In this document: piece by piece, positions 17,351 to 27,102 of the stretch
Numbering within the stretch: position 1 is the first letter of the stretch
Layout: every line of letters starts with the position of its first letter
Assembly (NCBI GenBank): GCA_017302435.1
Contig: JAFLDL010000018.1
Location: 1 to 64,000 of the forward strand
Origin: Candidatus Accumulibacter necessarius
Lineage (GTDB): Bacteria; Pseudomonadota; Gammaproteobacteria; Burkholderiales; Rhodocyclaceae
Direction: 5' to 3'
Length of the DNA: 64,000 nucleotides
The notes under the pieces: model-generated
Database searches by the model: none
The model's input: the letters and a program-made list of their open reading frames with translations, nothing else
What the model was told of the DNA's origin: nothing
Program-made: the position numbers and the translations under genes

Positions 17351-17626
17351 AGGTGCCGAGAACGTCGACCGCCTCTGGCGCGTCGGGGCGCGTGGAACAG
17401 GCCATCCGACACGCGCCCGCCCGCCAGCGGGTGAGTCATCCCGAGACTTCGAGGAACCCGGCAAAGAGCGCCACCTGCCGCCCGCTGGCGACTGACCGCT
17501 CCCGCCAGCCGGAACATTCGGTCGACCTGCGCATCGTCGATCGCTCGTGCTGGCCAACGGCGAGGCCGACATTGCCGTGAGGGAGGCCTGACTACCGCAT
17601 TGACGCTCACACCCTGCCGCTGGATT
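17351..17626. other. GC-rich noncoding stretch upstream of kdp
   Basis: Apart from the transposase-like remnant at its left edge and a KdpE-like box at its right edge, the interval between the Lrp gene and kdp holds only overlapping open frames with arginine/proline-rich, unrecognisable translations. I see no ribosome binding site followed by a credible start. It may be further decayed insertion-sequence DNA. Confidence 0.4.
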
Positions 17627-17643
17627 CTTATGGTTTCTTTACA
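17627..17643 (+). promoter_or_regulatory. Candidate KdpE-binding box upstream of kdpFABC
   Basis: CTTATG, five bases, then TTTACA (17627-17643). The enterobacterial KdpE site is a direct repeat TTTATA-N5-TTTACA. The right half matches exactly and the left half at four of six positions. It lies 83 bases upstream of the first ORF of the kdp operon, a plausible distance for an activator. The match is by eye only. Confidence 0.45.
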
Positions 17644-17726
17644 GACGTCCACACTCCTTTTTCGACCATCTTGATGCCCCCCAGCCTAGCATTCAGTTGG
17701 TCGAAACACTTAAACGGAGGAATGCA

Positions 17727-17822
17727 ATGGACGTCGTCTATCTTGCCGCGCTGGCCGCCCTGTTCGGGCTCGCCGCGGCATTCGCCAAGGGCTGCGCGCG
17801 ATTGACGGGAGAGCGCACATGA
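17727..17822 (+). CDS. 31-residue hydrophobic peptide at the head of the kdp operon
   Basis: The reading [20 protein letters not shown] followed by a basic tail ([11 protein letters not shown]) is one membrane helix plus a positively charged cytoplasmic end. It has a strong ribosome binding site (GGAGG six bases before ATG 17727), and its stop overlaps the kdpF start (ATGA). It is too short for routine gene calling, but spacing and overlap make translation likely. It resembles small unnamed ORFs that I believe precede kdpF in related betaproteobacteria. It could be an extra Kdp subunit or a translational coupler; I cannot assign a function. Confidence 0.6.
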   Translation: MDVVYLAALAALFGLAAAFAKGCARLTGERT

Positions 17823-17911
17823 GCCTGCTGACCCTTCTCGCCGGCATCTCTGCGGCCGGCCTGCTGATCTACCTGATTGCGGCGCTGCTCTTTCCGGAGG
17901 ATTTTTCATGA
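17819..17911 (+). CDS. kdpF: Potassium-transporting ATPase subunit KdpF
   Basis: 30 residues: one transmembrane helix ([22 protein letters not shown]) ending in FPEDFS, which fits KdpF in length and in the [10 protein letters not shown] tail. It overlaps the upstream small ORF (ATGA at 17819-17822), and its own stop overlaps the kdpA start (ATGA at 17908-17911). KdpF stabilises the KdpABC complex in the inner membrane. Confidence 0.85.
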   Translation: MSLLTLLAGISAAGLLIYLIAALLFPEDFS

Positions 17912-19719
17912 ACAACCACGCCTGGTTGTTGCTTGGTCTTTTCATGACCGTACTGCTGCTCCTGGTCAGACCACTGGGAATCTATATCTCCAGGGTGATG
18001 ATGATGGAACGTCGCCAGACCCTTGTCAGCGGCTTCGAAGACGCAGTCTTCAGAGTGTGCGGCGTTCAGCGCGACGAAGACATGGGCTGGCTGAAATACG
18101 CGTTGGCCGTGCTGTTGTTCAACGCACTCGGCCTACTCGCCCTCTATGCCCTGCAGCGCCTGCAACTCTGGCTGCCCCTGAACCCGCAGGAGATGGCCAA
18201 TGTCAGTGCCGATTCTTCTTTCAACACGGCGGTCAGTTTCGTCACCAACACCAACTGGCAGGGCTATGGCGGCGAGTCGACGATGGGCTACCTGGTCCAG
18301 ATGCTGGGCCTGACGGTGCAGAACTTCCTTTCCGCGGCCACCGGCATCGTTGTCGTGACTGCCTTCATTCGTGGCTTTGCGCGCCATTCGGCGGCTGGCA
18401 TCGGCAATGCGTGGGCGGACCTGTTCCGCGCCACCACCTGGATTCTGCTGCCGCTGTCGCTGGTCTTCGCACTCTTTCTGGCGAGCCAGGGCGTGATCCA
18501 GAACTTCGCCGCCTACCAGGACGTGACGACGCTGCAAGTAACGAACTACGAAACACCCAGACTCGGCACCGACGGGCAAGCGCTGAAGGACGAGAACGGC
18601 AATCCGGTGACGGAGCCGGCGTCCACACCCATCCAGACCCTGGCCATGGGTCCGGTTGCCTCACAGGAGGCGATCAAGATGCTCGGCACCAACGGCGGCG
18701 GCTTCTTCAACGCCAACTCAGCCCATCCCTTCGAGAACCCGACGCCGCTCACGAACTTCGTCCAGATGCTGTCGATTTTCCTGATTCCCGGCGCGCTGTG
18801 CATTGCCTTCGGCTGCATCGTCGGCGACGAACGCCAGGGTTGGACGCTGTTTGCCGCGATGGCCTTGCTCTTCGTCACCTTTGCCATTGCCGCAATCGGC
18901 TTCGAGCAGCAAGGCAATCCCTTGCTGGCGAAGGTCGGCGACGCTGACACGGTGAGTATGACTACCACCGCCTTGACCGACGGCAACATGGAAGGTAAGG
19001 AAACGCGCTTCGGCATTGCCGATTCGGCCCTCTTTGCGGCCATCACCACGGCCGCGTCCTGCGGTGCGGTCAATGCCATGCACGATTCCTTCACACCGCT
19101 CGGCGGTGCCGTGCCGCTGGTCTTGATGCAACTCGGCGAAGTGGTTTTCGGCGGCGTCGGTTCCGGCCTCTACGGCATGCTGATCTTCGCCGTGCTGGCG
19201 GTATTCATCGCTGGCCTGATGATCGGACGGACGCCGGAATACCTGGGCAAGAAGATCGAGGCGCACGAGATGAAAATGACGTCGATCGCCATTCTCGCCA
19301 CGCCCCTGCTGGTGCTGGTCGGCACGGCCATTGCCGTGATGACCGAGGCTGGCCGCACCGGCATCGCCAACCCCGGTGCGCACGGCTTTTCCGAAATCCT
19401 CTACGCCCTGTCGTCGGCAGCCAACAACAACGGCAGCGCCTTCGCCGGACTCTCGGCCAACACGCCTTTCTACAATGGACTGCTGGCGGTCGCGATGTGG
19501 TTCGGCCGTTTCGGCGTGATCATCCCGGTGCTGGCGATGGCCGGGTCGCTGGCAGGCAAGAAGCGGATCTTCGTGACCGCCGGGACGCTGCCGACGCACG
19601 GCCCACTGTTCGTCACCCTGCTGATCGGTGTGGTGTTGCTGGTTGGTCTGCTCAACTATGTGCCTGCGCTGGCGCTCGGCCCGATGGTCGAGCATCTGGT
19701 GCTATGGTCGGCCCATTGA
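17908..19719 (+). CDS. kdpA: Potassium-transporting ATPase subunit A (K+ channel subunit)
   Basis: 603 residues, about ten membrane segments, of the superfamily of K+ transporters. Selectivity-filter-like loops are visible: [50 protein letters not shown] and [14 protein letters not shown]. KdpA selects and passes K+; transport is powered by KdpB. It overlaps kdpF (ATGA) and is followed 16 bases later by kdpB. Length is normal for the family. Confidence 0.96.
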   Translation: MNNHAWLLLGLFMTVLLLLVRPLGIYISRVMMMERRQTLVSGFEDAVFRVCGVQRDEDMGWLKYALAVLLFNALGLLALYALQRLQLWLPLNPQEMANVSADSSFNTAVSFVTNTNWQGYGGESTMGYLVQMLGLTVQNFLSAATGIVVVTAFIRGFARHSAAGIGNAWADLFRATTWILLPLSLVFALFLASQGVIQNFAAYQDVTTLQVTNYETPRLGTDGQALKDENGNPVTEPASTPIQTLAMGPVASQEAIKMLGTNGGGFFNANSAHPFENPTPLTNFVQMLSIFLIPGALCIAFGCIVGDERQGWTLFAAMALLFVTFAIAAIGFEQQGNPLLAKVGDADTVSMTTTALTDGNMEGKETRFGIADSALFAAITTAASCGAVNAMHDSFTPLGGAVPLVLMQLGEVVFGGVGSGLYGMLIFAVLAVFIAGLMIGRTPEYLGKKIEAHEMKMTSIAILATPLLVLVGTAIAVMTEAGRTGIANPGAHGFSEILYALSSAANNNGSAFAGLSANTPFYNGLLAVAMWFGRFGVIIPVLAMAGSLAGKKRIFVTAGTLPTHGPLFVTLLIGVVLLVGLLNYVPALALGPMVEHLVLWSAH

Positions 19720-19735
19720 TTCGCTGGAGAATTTC

Positions 19736-21802
19736 ATGACACGCAAGACGTTTTCCCTGTTTGACCCGGCGCTGCTCAAGCCGGCCATCGCCGACTCGTT
19801 CCGCAAGCTGGACCCGCGCGTGCAGTGGCGCAATCCAGTGATGTTTGTCGTCTTCATCGGCTCGCTCCTGACGACGCTGGCGGCAATCCCCGCGCTGAGC
19901 GGTCCGGGTCAGGAGTCGACGGCGTTCATCCTCGGCGTTGCGATCTGGCTGTGGTTCACGGTGCTCTTCGCCAACTTTGCGGAAGCTCTGGCCGAAGGAC
20001 GCAGCAAGGCGCAGGCTGCGTCATTGCGCGGTCTGAAGAAGGAAACCTGGGCAAAGCGGCTGCACGCGCCGCGCCCGGACGCCGAATGGCACACGGTACC
20101 CGCTGACGACCTGCGCGTCGGCAACGTCGTGCTGGTCACTGCCGGCGAAACCGTCCCCGCCGACGGCGAGGTGATCGAAGGCGTCGCCTCGGTCGACGAG
20201 TCAGCAATCACCGGCGAATCAGCACCGGTGATCCGCGAATCAGGTGGCGACTTCTCGGCGGTCACTGGTGGCACCCGCGTGCTCTCCGACTGGCTGGTCG
20301 TGCGCGTCACGGTCAATCCAGGCGAAACCTTCGTCGACCGGATGATCGCCATGGTCGAAACGGCGAAGCGGCAGAAGACGCCAAATGAGATTGCGCTGGC
20401 GATCCTGCTGGCGGCATTGACCATCGTCTTTCTCGGCGTCACCGCAACCCTGTTGCCGTTTTCGGAGTTCAGCGTGAACGTTGCCGGTTCCGGCTCGCCG
20501 GTCAGCATTACCGTTCTCATCGCGCTACTCGTGTGCCTGATTCCGACGACCATCGCCGGCCTGCTTTCGGCCGTTGGCGTCGCCGGCATGAGCCGCATGA
20601 TGCAGGCCAATGTCATTGCCACTTCGGGCCGCGCGGTCGAAGCCGCCGGCGACGTCGACGTGTTGCTGCTCGACAAGACCGGCACGATCACGCTGGGCAA
20701 TCGCCAGGCGGCTGCCTTCCTGCCCGCCGATGGGGTCAGCGAGAGCGAACTCGCCGACGCCGCGCAACTGGCGTCGCTCGCCGACGAAACGCCGGAAGGA
20801 CGCAGCATCGTCATCCTCGCCAAGCAGCGCTTCAATCTGCGCGAGCGCGATGTGCACGCGCTCGAGGCGCAGTTCGTGCATTTCTCGGCGCAGACCCGGA
20901 TGAGCGGCGTCGATGTGCATGGCCGGCAGATTCGCAAGGGGGCCACCGACGCCATCCGCCAGCATGTCGAGGCCATCGGCGGCGCCATGCCAGCGTCGGT
21001 GCTGACGGCGGTCGAAGCGGCGGCACGGCGTGGCAGCACGCCACTGGTCGTTGCTGATGACCAGTGCGTGCTCGGCGTCGTCGAATTGAAGGACGTCGTC
21101 AAGGGTGGCATCAAGGAGCGCTTCGCCGAACTGCGCCAGATGGGGATCAAGACGGTGATGATCACCGGTGACAACCGTCTGACGGCCGCGGCGATCGCCG
21201 CCGAGGCAGGTGTCGATGATTTTCTCGCCGAAGCGACGCCGGAAGCCAAGCTGGCGCTGATCCGCCAGTACCAGGCCGAGGGCCGCCTAGTAGCGATGAC
21301 CGGCGACGGCACCAACGATGCCCCCGCACTGGCGCAGGCGGATGTGGCCGTGGCGATGAACACCGGCACGCAGGCGGCCAAGGAAGCCGGCAACATGGTG
21401 GACCTCGACTCGAATCCGACCAAGCTGATCGAAGTCGTCGAGACCGGCAAACAGATGCTGATGACCCGCGGTGCGCTGACCACCTTCAGCGTCGCCAACG
21501 ACGTGGCCAAGTACTTCGCGATCGTTCCAGCCGCCTTCGTCAGTACCTACCCGGCGCTGTCGGCGCTCAATGTGATGGGGCTGGCCAGTCCGTCCTCGGC
21601 CATTCTCTCGGCGGTCATCTTCAATGCCCTCATCATCATCGCGCTGATTCCACTGGCCTTGAAGGGGATCCGTTATCACGCCGTCGGCGCCGCCAGCCTG
21701 CTGCGTCGCAACCTGGCCATCTACGGCCTGGGTGGTCTCGTCGCACCCTTTATCGGCATCAAGCTGATCGACATGGCACTGGCCGCCGCCGGTCTTGCCT
21801 GA
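19736..21802 (+). CDS. kdpB: Potassium-transporting ATPase subunit B (P-type ATPase)
   Basis: 688 residues. P-type ATPase landmarks: [14 protein letters not shown] in the actuator domain, phosphorylation site [10 protein letters not shown] with Asp313, the nucleotide-domain motif [10 protein letters not shown], and hinge [22 protein letters not shown]. Start ATG 19736 follows GGAGAA; a longer frame back to 19628 overlaps kdpA and is not family-like. KdpB hydrolyses ATP to drive K+ through KdpA. All catalytic residues are intact. Confidence 0.96.
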   Translation: MTRKTFSLFDPALLKPAIADSFRKLDPRVQWRNPVMFVVFIGSLLTTLAAIPALSGPGQESTAFILGVAIWLWFTVLFANFAEALAEGRSKAQAASLRGLKKETWAKRLHAPRPDAEWHTVPADDLRVGNVVLVTAGETVPADGEVIEGVASVDESAITGESAPVIRESGGDFSAVTGGTRVLSDWLVVRVTVNPGETFVDRMIAMVETAKRQKTPNEIALAILLAALTIVFLGVTATLLPFSEFSVNVAGSGSPVSITVLIALLVCLIPTTIAGLLSAVGVAGMSRMMQANVIATSGRAVEAAGDVDVLLLDKTGTITLGNRQAAAFLPADGVSESELADAAQLASLADETPEGRSIVILAKQRFNLRERDVHALEAQFVHFSAQTRMSGVDVHGRQIRKGATDAIRQHVEAIGGAMPASVLTAVEAAARRGSTPLVVADDQCVLGVVELKDVVKGGIKERFAELRQMGIKTVMITGDNRLTAAAIAAEAGVDDFLAEATPEAKLALIRQYQAEGRLVAMTGDGTNDAPALAQADVAVAMNTGTQAAKEAGNMVDLDSNPTKLIEVVETGKQMLMTRGALTTFSVANDVAKYFAIVPAAFVSTYPALSALNVMGLASPSSAILSAVIFNALIIIALIPLALKGIRYHAVGAASLLRRNLAIYGLGGLVAPFIGIKLIDMALAAAGLA

Positions 21803-21812
21803 GGAGATAGTC

Positions 21813-22388
21813 GTGAAAAACCTGCTTCGTCCCGCCATTTCGCTGTTCGTTCTGCTGTCGATCGTTACCGGGGTGTTCTATCCTCTGCTGGTCACTGGCG
21901 TCGCCCGACTGGCTTTCCCGGCTGCGGCCAGCGGCAGCCTGATCGTCATGGACGGCAAACCGATAGGCTCCGAACTGATCGGCCAGAACTTCACCGAGCC
22001 GAAGTACTTCTGGGGCCGGCCATCGGCAACCGCACCGCAGCCCTATAACGCGGCCGCTTCGTCCGGGTCGAATCTCGGGCCGCTCAATCCGGCGCTGGCC
22101 GCCGCTGTCAAGACCCGAATCGAGGCGCTGCGCGCCGCCGACCCCGGTAACCCGCGGCCGGTACCGATCGACCTGGTCACCGCCTCGGCGAGTGGTCTCG
22201 ACCCGCACATCAGCCCGGCGGCAGCCGACTACCAGGCGGAGCGAGTCGCACGTTCCCGCCAGATTGATCCGCAGGCCGTGCGTCAGCTCATCGCGCAGCA
22301 CAGCGAAGGCCCCGACCTCGGCGTCTTCGGCGAGCCACGCGTACATGTCCTCAGGCTCAACCTCGCCCTTGACGCGATAAAGCGCTGA
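21813..22388 (+). CDS. kdpC: Potassium-transporting ATPase subunit C
   Basis: 191 residues with a single N-terminal membrane anchor ([28 protein letters not shown]) and an exported domain carrying KdpC motifs: [35 protein letters not shown] and [20 protein letters not shown]. Start is GTG 21813 with GAGGAG upstream, 10 bases after kdpB. It completes KdpFABC. Confidence 0.95.
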   Translation: MKNLLRPAISLFVLLSIVTGVFYPLLVTGVARLAFPAAASGSLIVMDGKPIGSELIGQNFTEPKYFWGRPSATAPQPYNAAASSGSNLGPLNPALAAAVKTRIEALRAADPGNPRPVPIDLVTASASGLDPHISPAAADYQAERVARSRQIDPQAVRQLIAQHSEGPDLGVFGEPRVHVLRLNLALDAIKR

Positions 22389-22474
22389 ACGGGCTCTCCC
22401 TCGCCCGAGATACATGACCGTATGGACCTGAAAACAGCGGAAAATGCAGGAATCCTTTCGATGGAGTCCAGCCC

Positions 22475-23440
22475 ATGCTGATCAACTGCGTTGCCTACCG
22501 CGAAGGCCAGAAGCTTGCCGATATCGATGTTGATGAAATCAGTGACTACCTCAAGGATGCCGATTGCTTCGTCTGGGTTGCGCTGCGCGATGCAACACCG
22601 GACGAACTCGACAAGATGCGCTTGGAATTCGACTTGCATGCGCTTGCCATCGAGGACGCAAACCACGGTCACCAGCGGCCGAAGATCGAGGAGTATGGCG
22701 ACGACCTGTTCGCCGTCATTCAGCTGCTCGAAATGGAGCATGGCGAGATCACCGTCGGCGAAGTGGCTATCTTTGTCGGTCGCAATTTCATCCTGTCGGT
22801 CCGTAACCGCAGCAAGCAGCACCTGCTGGGCGTACGCGAACGCTGCGAACGGGAGCCCGAGGTCCTCAAGGAGGGCTCGGGTTTCGTCCTTTACGCCCTG
22901 ATGGATGCGGCGGTGGACCGCTACTTCCCGATCGTCGATGCCATCGAGTCGGCACTCGAGAACATCGAGGAGCACATCTTCGACAAGGGGGCAGCGCGCT
23001 TGCATATCCAACGGCTGTATGACCTCAAACGTCGGTTGACTGTCGTCAAGCACGCCGTCGCGCCGCTGCTGGAAGCAGTTGCCAAGCTCACCGCCGGCCG
23101 CGTGCCGCCGGTCTCCGCCAAGAGCCGCCACTATTTCCGTGACGTCCATGATCACCTGGCACGCATCAATGCCCAACTGGACACTCTGCGCGACACCATC
23201 GGCACCGCCATCCAGGTCAGCCTCTCGTCGGTGGCCATCGAACAGAACGATGTCGCCAAACGCCTCGCCGCATGGGCTGGGATCTTTGCCGTCGCCACCG
23301 CCTTTGCCGGCATCTGGGGGATGAATTTCAAGTGGATGCCCGAGTTGCAATGGGAGTACGGCTATCCCATTGCACTGACGATCATCGCCAGCACCACCAT
23401 ATTTCTCTACCTCCGCTTTCGGCGCATGGGCTGGCTATGA
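22475..23440 (+). CDS. corA: CorA-family divalent metal ion transporter
   Basis: 321 residues. A long cytoplasmic N-terminal domain is followed by two C-terminal membrane helices with the signature GMN (WGMNFKWMPELQWEYGYP) between them and the usual basic C-terminus. CorA proteins are pentameric Mg2+/Co2+/Ni2+ channels. The gene lies 86 bases after kdpC, and its stop overlaps the kdpD start (ATGA at 23437-23440), so it is translationally coupled to the potassium sensor kinase. That placement inside a kdp locus is unusual. Confidence 0.92.
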   Translation: MLINCVAYREGQKLADIDVDEISDYLKDADCFVWVALRDATPDELDKMRLEFDLHALAIEDANHGHQRPKIEEYGDDLFAVIQLLEMEHGEITVGEVAIFVGRNFILSVRNRSKQHLLGVRERCEREPEVLKEGSGFVLYALMDAAVDRYFPIVDAIESALENIEEHIFDKGAARLHIQRLYDLKRRLTVVKHAVAPLLEAVAKLTAGRVPPVSAKSRHYFRDVHDHLARINAQLDTLRDTIGTAIQVSLSSVAIEQNDVAKRLAAWAGIFAVATAFAGIWGMNFKWMPELQWEYGYPIALTIIASTTIFLYLRFRRMGWL

Positions 23441-26148
23441 CGAGCGACGGGCGTCCTGACCCCGATCAACTCCTGGCGCGTGTTCAGGAGGAGGAAGCCA
23501 AAGCTGCCCGCGGCAAACTGAAGATTTTCTTCGGCGCCTCTGCCGGCGTCGGCAAGACCTACGCCATGCTCGGCGCCGCGCGACGGCAAAAGGAGCTTGG
23601 CACCGATGTGGTCATCGGCGTCGTCGAGACCCACGGCCGCAAGGAAACCGAGGCCCTGATCACCGGTCTCGAACGTCTGCCCCTGTGTGAGATCCCCTAT
23701 CGCGGCAGTGTGCTGAAGGAGTTCGATCTCGACGCTGCGCTGGCGCGGCGCCCGGCGTTGATCCTGATGGACGAACTGGCTCACTCCAACGTTGCCGGCT
23801 CTCGTCATCCCAAGCGCTGGCAGGACATCCATGACTTGCTCGCCGCGGGGATCGACGTCTACAGTACGGTCAACGTGCAGCATCTGGAGACCCTCAACGA
23901 CGTGGTCAGCGGGATTGCCGGCATTCGTGTATGGGAGACGGTACCCGACCGGATCTTTGACGAGGCTGACGAAGTGGTACTGGTCGATCTACCGCCCGAC
24001 GACCTGCTGCAGCGCTTGAAGGAGGGCAAGGTCTACCTGCCGCAACAGGCTGAACGGGCGATTCGCAACTTTTTTCGCAAGGGCAACCTCATCGCCCTGC
24101 GCGAGTTGGCCCTGCGCCGCACGGCCGACCGCGTGGACGACGAAATGCTGGCCTACCGCCGCGAAACCTCGGTGGCCACGGTATGGCAAACGCGTGACGC
24201 GCTGCTGGTCTGCATTGGATCGGGCACGGGGGCGGAGAGACTGGTGCGCACCGGGGCGCGCCTGGCGGGACGACTCGAGGCCCCCTGGCACGCCGTTCAC
24301 GTGCATACGCACAGCTCGGAGCCGGAGGTGGAACGGCAACGCATCGTCCACGCCCTCGAACTATCCGCTTCCCTCGGTGCCGAAACGGCCACACTCGTGG
24401 CTGACGACCCGGTTACTGCGCTCGTCGATTATGCTCGCGAACAGAACCTGTCGCGCCTGCTGGTCGGACGCGATCACCCCCGACCCTGGCGGCCCTGGTA
24501 CCGTTCGATGGCTGACCGGATTGGACAAGCCGCGCCCGACCTCGACGTGATTCAGGTGGCGCGAAACGAAGATGCGCGTGCAGCCCGTTCGCCATCAACC
24601 GCCGCACCGGCGCCCGGCAACTGGCTCGCGTATCTCAAGGCAGCGGCAATCTGCGCCGTTGCCACGGGGCTGGCAACGCCGCTTGCCGGAGTCATCGAGC
24701 TCACCAACATTGCGATGCTGTTCCTGCTTGCCGTACTCATCGTGGCCATGCGTCTTGGCCGCGGCCCGGCGGTCGCCAGCTCGTTTCTGGCCGTTGCCGC
24801 CTTCGACTTCTTCTTCGTGGCACCGCGTTTTTCCTTCGCCGTCAGCGATGCTCAGTATCTGATGACCTTCGCCGTGATGCTCAGCGTGGCGCTGATCACC
24901 GGCCAGCTGACCGCCCGCTACAAGCAGCACGCCGACGTGGCGACCCAGCGCGAAGCGCGCGCCCGCGCGCTCTACGAAATGGCACGGGATCTTTCGGCAG
25001 CTCTGCTACCGATGCAGATCGCCGAGGCCTGTGATCGCTTTCTGTCGGTCGAGTTCGGTGCCCAGGCCGCTTTGCTCCTGACCGATGCGGGGGATCACCT
25101 GCAGGTGGAGACGGTCAGCGCCAAAGGTCGCAGCGGCAGCCCACCGATCGTCGACGAGGGCGTCGCACGCTGGGCCTTCGATCACGGCGAGGCGGCAGGA
25201 CTGTCCACCGACACCTTGCCGGGCAGCCCACTGCTTTACCTGCCACTCAAGGCGCCGATGCGGACGCGCGGCGTGCTCGCCATCGCGCCGCGTGATCCCC
25301 TGCGCGTGCAGGGACCGGAAGCCCGCCGGCAGCTCGATACCTTTGCCAGTCTGGTGGCGATTGCCGTCGAGCGCATGCACTATGTCGAGGTAGCGCAGTC
25401 CACGCTGCTGCAAATGGAATCCGAGAGCCTGCGCAACTCGCTGCTGGCGGCGATCTCGCACGATCTGCGAACGCCGCTGAGTGTGCTGGTGGGGCTGGCC
25501 GAGTCGATCAGGCTGACGCAGCCGCCGCCAACCGATGACCAGGCCAGGCTTGCCGGAACATTGAAGGAGGAAGCGCTGCGCATGAGCGTCAAGGTCAACA
25601 AGCTGCTGGACATGGCGCGCCTGCAGGCCGGAAAGATTCAGCTCAACCGCCAGTGGCAGCCCTTGGAGGAAATCGTCGGAAGCGCCCTAATGGCTACCGC
25701 GGCACCCCTCGCGGCACATTCTGTGAGCGCCGTCCTGCCCGATGACCTGCCACTGATCGAGATCGATGCCGTGCTGATCGAGCGTGTGCTGTGCAATCTT
25801 CTTGAAAACGCCGCCAAGTTTACCCCGGCCGGCACGCACATCAGCATCAGCGCGGCGGTGCGCGGCAGCGAGGTCGACGTGTGGGTGGACGACAGCGGTC
25901 CGGGCTTTCCAAAAGGGCGGGAGGAAGCCATTTTCGAGAAGTTCGAACGTGGCGCACGCGAGAGCGCGACACCGGGCGTAGGTCTTGGTCTGGCCATCTG
26001 CCGCGCCATCGTCGCGGCGCACGGCGGCAGCATTCATGCCGAGAACCGGGCTGGCGGCGGTGCTCGTTTCGTCTTTTCGCTGCCGCGCGGCATGCCGCCG
26101 ACGACCGCCGAAGAAATCGTGGTTCCGGCAGACGGCGGCACGCCCTGA
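23437..26148 (+). CDS. kdpD: Sensor histidine kinase KdpD
   Basis: 903 residues. The N-terminal KdpD domain carries Walker A GASAGVGKT (~33-41), then a universal-stress-protein-like domain (to ~370). Four clustered membrane helices follow (~398-495: IELTNIAMLFLLAVLIVAMRLGRGPAVASSFLAV). Next come a GAF-like domain, HisKA with ISHDLRTPLSVLVG (phospho-histidine near residue 675) and HATPase (NLLENAAKFTPAG, DDSGPGFP, GLGLAICRAIV). Start ATG 23437 overlaps corA. KdpD senses K+ limitation or ionic stress and phosphorylates KdpE, encoded 56 bases downstream. Confidence 0.95.
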   Translation: MTSDGRPDPDQLLARVQEEEAKAARGKLKIFFGASAGVGKTYAMLGAARRQKELGTDVVIGVVETHGRKETEALITGLERLPLCEIPYRGSVLKEFDLDAALARRPALILMDELAHSNVAGSRHPKRWQDIHDLLAAGIDVYSTVNVQHLETLNDVVSGIAGIRVWETVPDRIFDEADEVVLVDLPPDDLLQRLKEGKVYLPQQAERAIRNFFRKGNLIALRELALRRTADRVDDEMLAYRRETSVATVWQTRDALLVCIGSGTGAERLVRTGARLAGRLEAPWHAVHVHTHSSEPEVERQRIVHALELSASLGAETATLVADDPVTALVDYAREQNLSRLLVGRDHPRPWRPWYRSMADRIGQAAPDLDVIQVARNEDARAARSPSTAAPAPGNWLAYLKAAAICAVATGLATPLAGVIELTNIAMLFLLAVLIVAMRLGRGPAVASSFLAVAAFDFFFVAPRFSFAVSDAQYLMTFAVMLSVALITGQLTARYKQHADVATQREARARALYEMARDLSAALLPMQIAEACDRFLSVEFGAQAALLLTDAGDHLQVETVSAKGRSGSPPIVDEGVARWAFDHGEAAGLSTDTLPGSPLLYLPLKAPMRTRGVLAIAPRDPLRVQGPEARRQLDTFASLVAIAVERMHYVEVAQSTLLQMESESLRNSLLAAISHDLRTPLSVLVGLAESIRLTQPPPTDDQARLAGTLKEEALRMSVKVNKLLDMARLQAGKIQLNRQWQPLEEIVGSALMATAAPLAAHSVSAVLPDDLPLIEIDAVLIERVLCNLLENAAKFTPAGTHISISAAVRGSEVDVWVDDSGPGFPKGREEAIFEKFERGARESATPGVGLGLAICRAIVAAHGGSIHAENRAGGGARFVFSLPRGMPPTTAEEIVVPADGGTP

Positions 26149-26204
26149 CCGACCAACCCGATGATCAACATCGACGACTTTGATGCTAGCAGATAGATAA
26201 CGTC

Positions 26205-26897
26205 ATGACAGAGCCACTGGTCACCATCGTCGTCGTTGAAGATGAAAACAACATTCGCCGCTTCATCAAGCTGGCGCTCGAAAGCCAGGGGTTCCAGGTA
26301 TTCGAGGCCGACAGCCTGCAGCGCGGCCTGATCGAGGCCGGCACCCGACGCCCTGACCTGGTGGTGCTCGATCTGGGTCTGCCCGACGGTGACGGCGTCG
26401 ACTTCATCCGTGATCTGCGGACTTGGTCGGAGATACCGGTGATCGTGCTTTCGGCACGCAGCGCCGAGACCGACAAGGTAGCCGCGCTCGATAGCGGCGC
26501 TGACGACTATCTGACGAAACCCTTTGGTACCGCCGAATTGCTCGCCCGCGTACGTGCGCAATTGCGCCGTCGCAGCCGAGGCGCCACCGGCACACCACTC
26601 GCCGAATTCGGGTCGATTCGCGTGGACCTGGTGCGCCGTACAGTCGAGCGTAACGGCGTGCCCATTCACCTGACGCCAATCGAATATCGGCTGCTCAGCT
26701 ATCTGATCGGTAATCCTGATTGCGTTTTGACCCATCGCCAACTGCTGAAGAACGTCTGGGGCCCCTCGCATGTCGAAGACAGCCACTACGTCCGCGTTTA
26801 CATGGGTTATTTGCGCAAGAAAGTCGAAGAGGACCCCACGCGACCGAAGCACATTCTCACTGAAGTGGGCGTTGGCTATCGCTTCATTGGCGCGTAA
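26205..26897 (+). CDS. kdpE: KDP operon response regulator KdpE
   Basis: 230 residues, OmpR/PhoB class. The receiver domain has acidic pair VVVEDEN, phospho-acceptor in [13 protein letters not shown], and conserved Thr/Ser and Lys positions ([15 protein letters not shown]). The C-terminal winged helix includes [25 protein letters not shown] and [17 protein letters not shown]. The expected target is the kdpFABC promoter; a matching direct-repeat box lies at 17627-17643. Confidence 0.95.
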   Translation: MTEPLVTIVVVEDENNIRRFIKLALESQGFQVFEADSLQRGLIEAGTRRPDLVVLDLGLPDGDGVDFIRDLRTWSEIPVIVLSARSAETDKVAALDSGADDYLTKPFGTAELLARVRAQLRRRSRGATGTPLAEFGSIRVDLVRRTVERNGVPIHLTPIEYRLLSYLIGNPDCVLTHRQLLKNVWGPSHVEDSHYVRVYMGYLRKKVEEDPTRPKHILTEVGVGYRFIGA

Positions 26898-27102
26898 CCT
26901 GGCCGCGGCGATAAGGCGAGGCTGGCAATCAGCGCAACCTTCATCACTCGACCGGCCGCAAGAAGTCATGCCCTTTGCCGACAGGCAGGGCCGCTCCAGC
27001 CTGAGCCGAGTCTGCTATAGTTCGGCCTGCGCACCGCCAGCGGGCCCGCCTTCAAGGTCCCGACCGGCGGCTTTTGCTTTGTTGCCGCATGAAAGTCCCC
27101 TC

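Noticed and set aside
19909-21510. 533-codon minus-strand open frame opposite kdpB
   Set aside because: Ser/Thr/Ala-rich antisense translation of kdpB with no recognisable domain.
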